10,052 bases of DNA, taken from assembly GCA_027451265.1 (NCBI GenBank), contig DAIDJT010000073.1, positions 1 to 10,052 on the forward strand, given 5' to 3'. The notes below the pieces were generated by a model. The model searched no databases and had not been told where the DNA came from. It saw nothing but the letters and a program-made list of their open reading frames with translations. Below are positions 6,559 through 10,052 of the stretch, one piece after another. How positions within the stretch are numbered: the stretch's first letter is position 1; each line of letters begins with the position of its first letter. The position numbers and the translations under genes were made by a program. This DNA is from Bacteroidales bacterium. GTDB lineage: Bacteria; Bacteroidota; Bacteroidia; Bacteroidales; VadinHA17.

Positions 6559-7293
6559 ATGTCACTTGTCCATGAACTTGAGAAATCCGGTAACTGGTTA
6601 TTCAGGAGAAGAAGCTGGCTGCCGGCCGTGATACTTGTTCCTGCCGTTGCCTACCTTTTCATTGCAAACCGCAGCGTAATCTATTTCAACTACACCTGGG
6701 AGATAATATGCATTCTTGTCTCCGTGGCCGGAGAGCTGCTTCGCTCGTATACTGTAGGCTACGTTCCGCGCAACACATCCGGACGCAATGTGATTGACCA
6801 GCTGGCTGACGACCTCAACACCAGGGGTATCTATTCAGTGATCCGCCATCCTCTCTATGCCGGTAATTTCCTTATGTGGCTGGGTCCGGTCCTTTTCCTC
6901 AGGTCAGTATGGTGGGTGATAGTCTTCGTACTTGCTTACTGGCTTTATTATGAACGGATCATTTTTGCCGAGGAGCAGTATCTGCGCCGCAAGTTCGGGG
7001 AGGTATATGACACCTGGGCTTTCCGCGTGAAGGCCGTACTTCCTTCATTCCGGAATTACACTAAGTCAGAGCTTCCGTTCTCATTCAGAAACGTTCTCAA
7101 GCGTGAGTACAACAGCATCACAAATCTGTTCCTTGTATTTGCCTTCCTCGATCTGTTCCGGAATCTTGCGGTTACGGGCAGGGTTTACCTGGAGCCGATG
7201 TACATTACGCTCCTGGTGGCGGCCCTTATCTTCTGGGCCGTGATCAGGTATCTTGTGAAGAGAACGAAGTTCCTGTATGTTGAGGGCAGGTAG
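6559..7293 (+). CDS. ICMT/PEMT-type integral membrane methyltransferase
   Basis: This 244-residue multi-pass membrane protein has hydrophobic segments near 21-36, 45-62, 105-131, 188-205 and 212-232. Its catalytic region fits the isoprenylcysteine carboxyl methyltransferase / phospholipid methyltransferase superfamily. It contains GIYSVIRHPLYAGNFLMWLG (His97-Pro98, S-adenosylmethionine-binding side), followed after two helices by the paired acidic residues Glu138-Glu139 in AEEQYLRRKFGEVYDTW. Members methylate lipids or lipidated substrates at the membrane surface. A relative in Leptospira methylates the lipid A 1-phosphate, so a lipid A or phospholipid target is plausible but not shown. The C-terminal extension with two more helices goes beyond the minimal family core. 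The gene follows the barrel gene by 34 bases without a terminator, so it is probably the last gene of the TetR-led operon, though an internal promoter is not excluded. Confidence 0.82.
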   Translation: MSLVHELEKSGNWLFRRRSWLPAVILVPAVAYLFIANRSVIYFNYTWEIICILVSVAGELLRSYTVGYVPRNTSGRNVIDQLADDLNTRGIYSVIRHPLYAGNFLMWLGPVLFLRSVWWVIVFVLAYWLYYERIIFAEEQYLRRKFGEVYDTWAFRVKAVLPSFRNYTKSELPFSFRNVLKREYNSITNLFLVFAFLDLFRNLAVTGRVYLEPMYITLLVAALIFWAVIRYLVKRTKFLYVEGR

Positions 7294-7328
7294 CCTGCCG
7301 CTGTTGTGTGGCCAGGTACCGTTACCTG
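7285..7328. other. Two adjacent inverted repeats at a convergent gene junction
   Basis: GGCAGG (7285-7290) pairs with CCTGCC (7294-7299) around the TAG stop of the methyltransferase gene. CAGGTA (7313-7318) pairs with TACCTG (7323-7328) around a 4-base loop that reaches the minus-strand stop of the metallopeptidase gene. Neither has a T-tract, so these are not standard intrinsic terminators. They could slow or end transcription from both sides, or be chance. Confidence 0.3.
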
Positions 7329-8026
7329 TCTCTGGCCCCCATGAAAAGCATTATGTAGTAGATCAGCGTGGCCAGTGATCCAAGGGCTGCAATCACGTAT
7401 GTATAAGCGGCCCATTTGAGTGCATCCTGTGCCTTGTCGTGCGTTCCGGAATATGTTATTCCTGCATCTGCCAGCCATGCCAGTGCCCTTTTTGAGGCGT
7501 TGATCTCAACCGGAAGGGTGATGAAGCTGAAGAGTGTGGTAATTGCAAACAGCACAATACCTATCAGAAGTATTTCCGGCCTTGAGTTGAGAAGTACCAG
7601 TCCGGCAATAAGCACCCATTGTATCCAGTTTGAGGCAAAGCTGACCACGGGGGCAAGCTTTGACCTCATGCCAAGCCATGCGTATGCATGGGCATGCTGC
7701 AGAGCGTGCCCGGTCTCGTGTGCTGCCACTGCGGCAGCAGCCACGCTTGTGCCTGAATAAACATCGCGGCTGAGATTGATTGTCTTTTTGAGCGGGTTAT
7801 AATGATCGGTGAGTTCACCGGCCACACTTTGCACCGTAACGTCCGTCACCCCGCTGTCGCGAAGCATCTTTTCCGCAACATCACGTCCTGTCATGCCTGA
7901 AGCGATGGGCACTTTCGAGTACGCCCTGAACTTGGATTTGAGCCTGGCGCTTACTATCCAGCTAAGTATCATGAAGACGATGAATATGATCCAGTAAGCC
8001 CCGTTATGTAAAAACATTGTTTCCAT
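7322..8026 (-). CDS. Membrane zinc metallopeptidase, YugP-like (Zn_peptidase_2 family)
   Basis: This 234-residue protein has a first membrane helix at about 10-27 and a cytoplasmic or membrane-edge catalytic part. The zinc motif is HETGH (His103, Glu104, His107) within VAAHETGHALQHAHAY, and a probable third ligand is Glu174 in LPVEINASKRAL. Further hydrophobic helices lie near 125-147, 151-172 and 203-229. The features GMTGRDVAEKML, DHYNPLKKTINLS and the Glu-Ile-Asn-Ala-Ser-x-Arg-Ala segment match the YugP / DUF-type neutral zinc metallopeptidase family, and the length is normal. The natural substrate of this family is, to my knowledge, not established; membrane-protein turnover is a guess. 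The start at 8026 is the longest ATG; an ATG three codons in (8017) is also possible. It converges with the methyltransferase gene and diverges from yidD, so it is likely monocistronic. Confidence 0.9.
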   Translation of the reverse strand: METMFLHNGAYWIIFIVFMILSWIVSARLKSKFRAYSKVPIASGMTGRDVAEKMLRDSGVTDVTVQSVAGELTDHYNPLKKTINLSRDVYSGTSVAAAAVAAHETGHALQHAHAYAWLGMRSKLAPVVSFASNWIQWVLIAGLVLLNSRPEILLIGIVLFAITTLFSFITLPVEINASKRALAWLADAGITYSGTHDKAQDALKWAAYTYVIAALGSLATLIYYIMLFMGARDR

Positions 8027-8103
8027 CTGTTATAAGCAGTTTAAGTTTCCATTCTCTTCAGCAAAACGCCTGCCATCACCGATAAGTTCTTAAAATAAGT
8101 CAT

Positions 8104-8131
8104 TTTGTCATGCTGAATCATCCTATCTTTG
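8104..8131 (+). promoter_or_regulatory. Possible Bacteroidota-type promoter for yidD
   Basis: TATCTTTG (8124-8131) matches the -7 consensus TAnnTTTG exactly and is identical to the -7 box ahead of the TetR gene. TTTG at 8104-8107 lies only 16 bases upstream, shorter than the usual spacing of about 19-21. If the promoter is used, transcription would begin only a few bases before the ATG at 8141. Confidence 0.4.
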
Positions 8132-8140
8132 AAGCCGGTG

Positions 8141-8452
8141 ATGAAGAGTGCTGCAAAGATATTATCTTTTTTGCTCCTCATACCTGTATGGTTATACAGG
8201 TTGTTCATATCGCCCTGGACGCCGGCCTCATGCCGTCATGTCCCAACCTGTTCACAGTATGCCATTGATGCACTCAGGCTGCACGGGCCGTTTACGGGGA
8301 TAATAATCTCAACCGGCAGGATACTTCGGTGCAGGCCGGGAGGCACACACGGATATGATCCGGTTCCGAGATTCATCTTCAGGAAATACCGGGGCGGCGG
8401 ATCACTCCTTCGAAGGGCTCCGGGGTGCGACAGGCTGAAGGAGCATGACTAG
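8141..8452 (+). CDS. yidD: Membrane protein insertion efficiency factor YidD
   Basis: The product has 103 residues from the ATG at 8141. Hallmarks of the family are all present: a short hydrophobic/amphipathic N-terminus, LYRLFISPWTPASC, PTCSQYAIDALRLHG (Cys31, Cys37), RILRCRPGGTHGYDPVP (Cys64) and then a basic tail. YidD is a small, membrane-associated cytoplasmic protein that assists YidC and the Sec machinery in inserting inner-membrane proteins. In many genomes it lies next to rnpA and yidC; here it stands alone between a metallopeptidase and a two-component system. The frame stays open upstream to a TTG at 8129, but that codon lies inside a sequence matching a -7 promoter box, so the ATG is preferred. 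About 27 residues after the core (arginine- and glycine-rich) exceed the shortest homologues. The stop TAG overlaps the stop of the convergent response-regulator gene. Confidence 0.93.
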   Translation: MKSAAKILSFLLLIPVWLYRLFISPWTPASCRHVPTCSQYAIDALRLHGPFTGIIISTGRILRCRPGGTHGYDPVPRFIFRKYRGGGSLLRRAPGCDRLKEHD

Positions 8453-9201
8453 AAGGAGAGTTTCTCCCTGAGCATCTTGTATCCGGCACGGCTTACCGGA
8501 ATCTTTTCTCCTGATTTTAATACTGCCACATAATTATCCTTGCTGTATGGCTCCAGCCGGGTGATCTGTTCCACGTTGACAATGTATGACCTGTGCACTC
8601 TCATGAAGAGGCCAGGCGGGAGGTGTTCCTCGTAATACTTCATTGTCTTGGGCTTGAGGGCTTTCCCCTCGCTATAATAGATCATCACATAATCATCCTC
8701 GGCCGCCAGGTAGAAGACATTATTGAGAGGGATGATCTTTATACCTGCCCCTTTTCTGAATACTATCCTGGTTAGGAAACCTTCCGCCTCGGAGACCGTG
8801 GTCACAAGCTTTTCAATTCTATCAGTGTCAGCCGGTTCTTTTTCAAGCCTGTTAACTGCCTTGGCAAGGGCATCATCAAACCGTTCCTTTGAAAATGGCT
8901 TCAGGAGGTAATCAACCGCGTTCAGCTCGAAAGCCCTGATTGCATACTGGTCAAAGGCGGTGGTGAAGATCACCTCCGGCTTTTCGTCAATTACCTCGAG
9001 AAGCTCGAAGCCTGTCAGCTTGGGCATCTGGATATCGAGGAAGATAAGGTCCGGTTTCAGTTCCTTTATCTCCCTGGCCCCGCAGAAGCCGTCTCCGCAT
9101 TCACCCACAATCTCAATTTCGGGATGGTCGGCGAGCATGAATCTGATCAGTTCCCTTGCCGGAGCTTCGTCCTCAATGATCAGTGCTCTGATTTTTTCCA
9201 T
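8449..9201 (-). CDS. LytTR-family response regulator (LytR/AlgR type)
   Basis: This 250-residue protein has two domains. The receiver (about 3-120) has the acidic pair Glu10-Asp11, the phosphorylation site Asp56 in FLDIQMPKLTGFELL, Thr80/Thr81 in VIFTTAFDQYA and the conserved Lys101 in LLKPF. All are intact, so it should be phosphorylatable. A linker leads to a LytTR DNA-binding domain (about 150-250), recognised by NVFYLAAEDDYVMIYY, FMRVHRSYIVNVEQITRLE and GEKIPVSRAGYKMLREKL. LytTR domains bind DNA through beta strands instead of a helix-turn-helix. The kinase gene ends 19 bases upstream on the same strand, so the two form one operon and a cognate pair. Its stop shares CTAG with the stop of yidD, leaving no room for a terminator between them. 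The target genes are not evident from the window. Confidence 0.95.
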   Translation of the reverse strand: MEKIRALIIEDEAPARELIRFMLADHPEIEIVGECGDGFCGAREIKELKPDLIFLDIQMPKLTGFELLEVIDEKPEVIFTTAFDQYAIRAFELNAVDYLLKPFSKERFDDALAKAVNRLEKEPADTDRIEKLVTTVSEAEGFLTRIVFRKGAGIKIIPLNNVFYLAAEDDYVMIYYSEGKALKPKTMKYYEEHLPPGLFMRVHRSYIVNVEQITRLEPYSKDNYVAVLKSGEKIPVSRAGYKMLREKLSF

Positions 9202-9220
9202 TTTTCTGTTGTGCTGTTAA

Positions 9221-10052
9221 TTATGACTTGCGGAACGGGAACCGGACAATCACGGAGAAACTCTCATCACTGCGGTTCACCGTAAGGTCGGCTTTGTCGC
9301 CGAAGAACAGCTCCAGCCTGCTGCTGACGTTCTTCAGTCCTATGCCTGCCCCTTTCCTGGTCACCACCGATTCAGTGTCTACATTGTTTGTCACGGTTAT
9401 TACAACCATTTCGTTATCCTTACGGGCAGAGGTCCTGATTGTGACCTCTTCCGTCGACTCGTACACCCCGTGCTTGACTGCATTTTCATAGAGTGGCTGA
9501 AGGAGCATGCCGGGCATGAGTGCAGGCAGGCATTCCGGGTTTATGTCCTCTTCGATCTTCAGCCTGTCGCCGAACCTCACCTTTTCAATCTGCAGGTATA
9601 GCCTGAGGCTCTCCATCTCGTTGCCGAGGGTCACCGGCTGTTCGTTTCTCGAAGAGAGTGAATAGCGCATGAAGTCAGATAGTTTCACGATCATATCCCT
9701 GGCTTTCAGCGGGTTTGTCACGGTGAGGGAACTGACTGAATTGAGGCTGTTGAAAAGGAAGTGGGGGTTTATCTGTGAGCGCAGCATCTTCAGCTCCCCC
9801 TCGCGCACCTGCGCCTCAAGCTGGGCCTGCCGTGCCACTTTTTCGGCGAGTCTTGAAGCGCTCAGGAACAGGTAATAAACCAGTATCATCACAAAGAAGA
9901 TGAGAACACCGGCAGTGGCCCTGAACACCAGAACCGAATGCCAGAAGATGTCATAATCAACCTTCTCTGTCACCAGGAGCCTGACAAAGAACTTTGTCCC
10001 GATGAGCCATACGAATATCGTAAGCGAACCTGTCAGCAGGACATTGACGACG
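9221..10052 (-). CDS. LytS/YehU-type sensor histidine kinase (cut by right edge)
   Basis: The frame runs from TAA at 9221-9223 to the right edge with no stop, so the 5' end lies outside the window. A GTG at 9971-9973 could be mistaken for a start. The frame continues upstream of it through TIFVWLIGTKFFVRLLVTEK, which forms another membrane helix and argues against GTG as the start. A second helix is VLIFFVMILVYYLFL (about 9875-9920). A coiled-coil-like linker leads to the phospho-acceptor region LRSQINPHFLFNSLNS (His codon 9761-9763). The ATPase part has the N-box YENAVKHGV (about 9465-9490) and GAGIGLKNVSSRLE as the glycine-rich box. This is the His_kinase/HATPase_c layout of the LytS/YehU family, with no extracytoplasmic sensor domain visible in the part present. 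It lies 19 bases before the LytTR regulator gene. Confidence 0.93.
   Translation of the reverse strand, partial: VVNVLLTGSLTIFVWLIGTKFFVRLLVTEKVDYDIFWHSVLVFRATAGVLIFFVMILVYYLFLSASRLAEKVARQAQLEAQVREGELKMLRSQINPHFLFNSLNSVSSLTVTNPLKARDMIVKLSDFMRYSLSSRNEQPVTLGNEMESLRLYLQIEKVRFGDRLKIEEDINPECLPALMPGMLLQPLYENAVKHGVYESTEEVTIRTSARKDNEMVVITVTNNVDTESVVTRKGAGIGLKNVSSRLELFFGDKADLTVNRSDESFSVIVRFPFRKS

Noticed and set aside
7416..7760. Plus-strand frame of 114 codons opposite the metallopeptidase
   Set aside because: The minus strand encodes the HETGH zinc protease; the plus-strand frame shows no domain and only mirrors its codon pattern.
8027..8140. Search for a minus-strand promoter of the metallopeptidase in the divergent gap
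   Set aside because: A TTTG-like element can be found on the minus strand, but no convincing TAnnTTTG box at proper spacing, so no promoter is called.
1..10052. CRISPR arrays, insertion-sequence ends, tRNA genes, phage or toxin-antitoxin genes
   Set aside because: No repeated spacers, transposase motifs, terminal inverted repeats or tRNA cloverleaf were recognised by reading both strands. The window is densely filled with ordinary coding genes.

Overview
The window looks like a chromosomal segment from a member of the Bacteroidota, probably an environmental or anaerobic Bacteroidales-type lineage. Four things support this: promoter elements of the Bacteroidota type (TTTG, a 20-base gap, TATCTTTG), the near absence of Shine-Dalgarno sequences ahead of well-supported starts, an incoming TonB-family C-terminus, and a LytS/LytTR two-component pair of the type common in this phylum. 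Base composition looks even across the window. I see no tRNA, rRNA, CRISPR array, insertion sequence or phage gene.

Layout. Positions 1-128 hold the last 41 codons of a TonB-type energy transducer, followed by a clear intrinsic terminator (150-182). A 140-base regulatory region follows, with a Bacteroidota promoter and two related 20-bp palindromes. These look like operators for the TetR-family regulator that starts at 323. From the regulator to 7293, seven genes run in the same direction with gaps of -4, 27, 11, 19, -4 and 34 bases. They encode a TetR regulator, a LolA-fold periplasmic protein, two different FtsX-type permeases, a LolD/MacB-type ATPase, an outer-membrane beta-barrel protein and an ICMT/PEMT-type membrane methyltransferase.

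The right third is general cell-envelope and signalling functions. A YugP-like membrane zinc metallopeptidase lies on the minus strand (7322-8026). It is divergent from yidD (8141-8452). Then come a LytTR response regulator and its LytS/YehU-type sensor kinase, both on the minus strand, with the kinase cut by the right edge of the window. yidD and the response regulator converge and share the bases CTAG as their two stop codons.

How the genes may work together. The core of interest is the TetR-controlled cluster. It encodes one candidate component for every compartment of a hydrophobic-substrate route: ATPase and permease pair in the inner membrane, LolA-like carrier in the periplasm, beta-barrel in the outer membrane, and possibly a lipid-modifying methyltransferase. 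This parallels the Lol lipoprotein pathway and the proteobacterial clusters that pair DUF1302/DUF1329 proteins with MMPL transporters, but here the pump is an ABC transporter. The substrate cannot be read from the sequence, and the joint function is inference from gene order and family membership.
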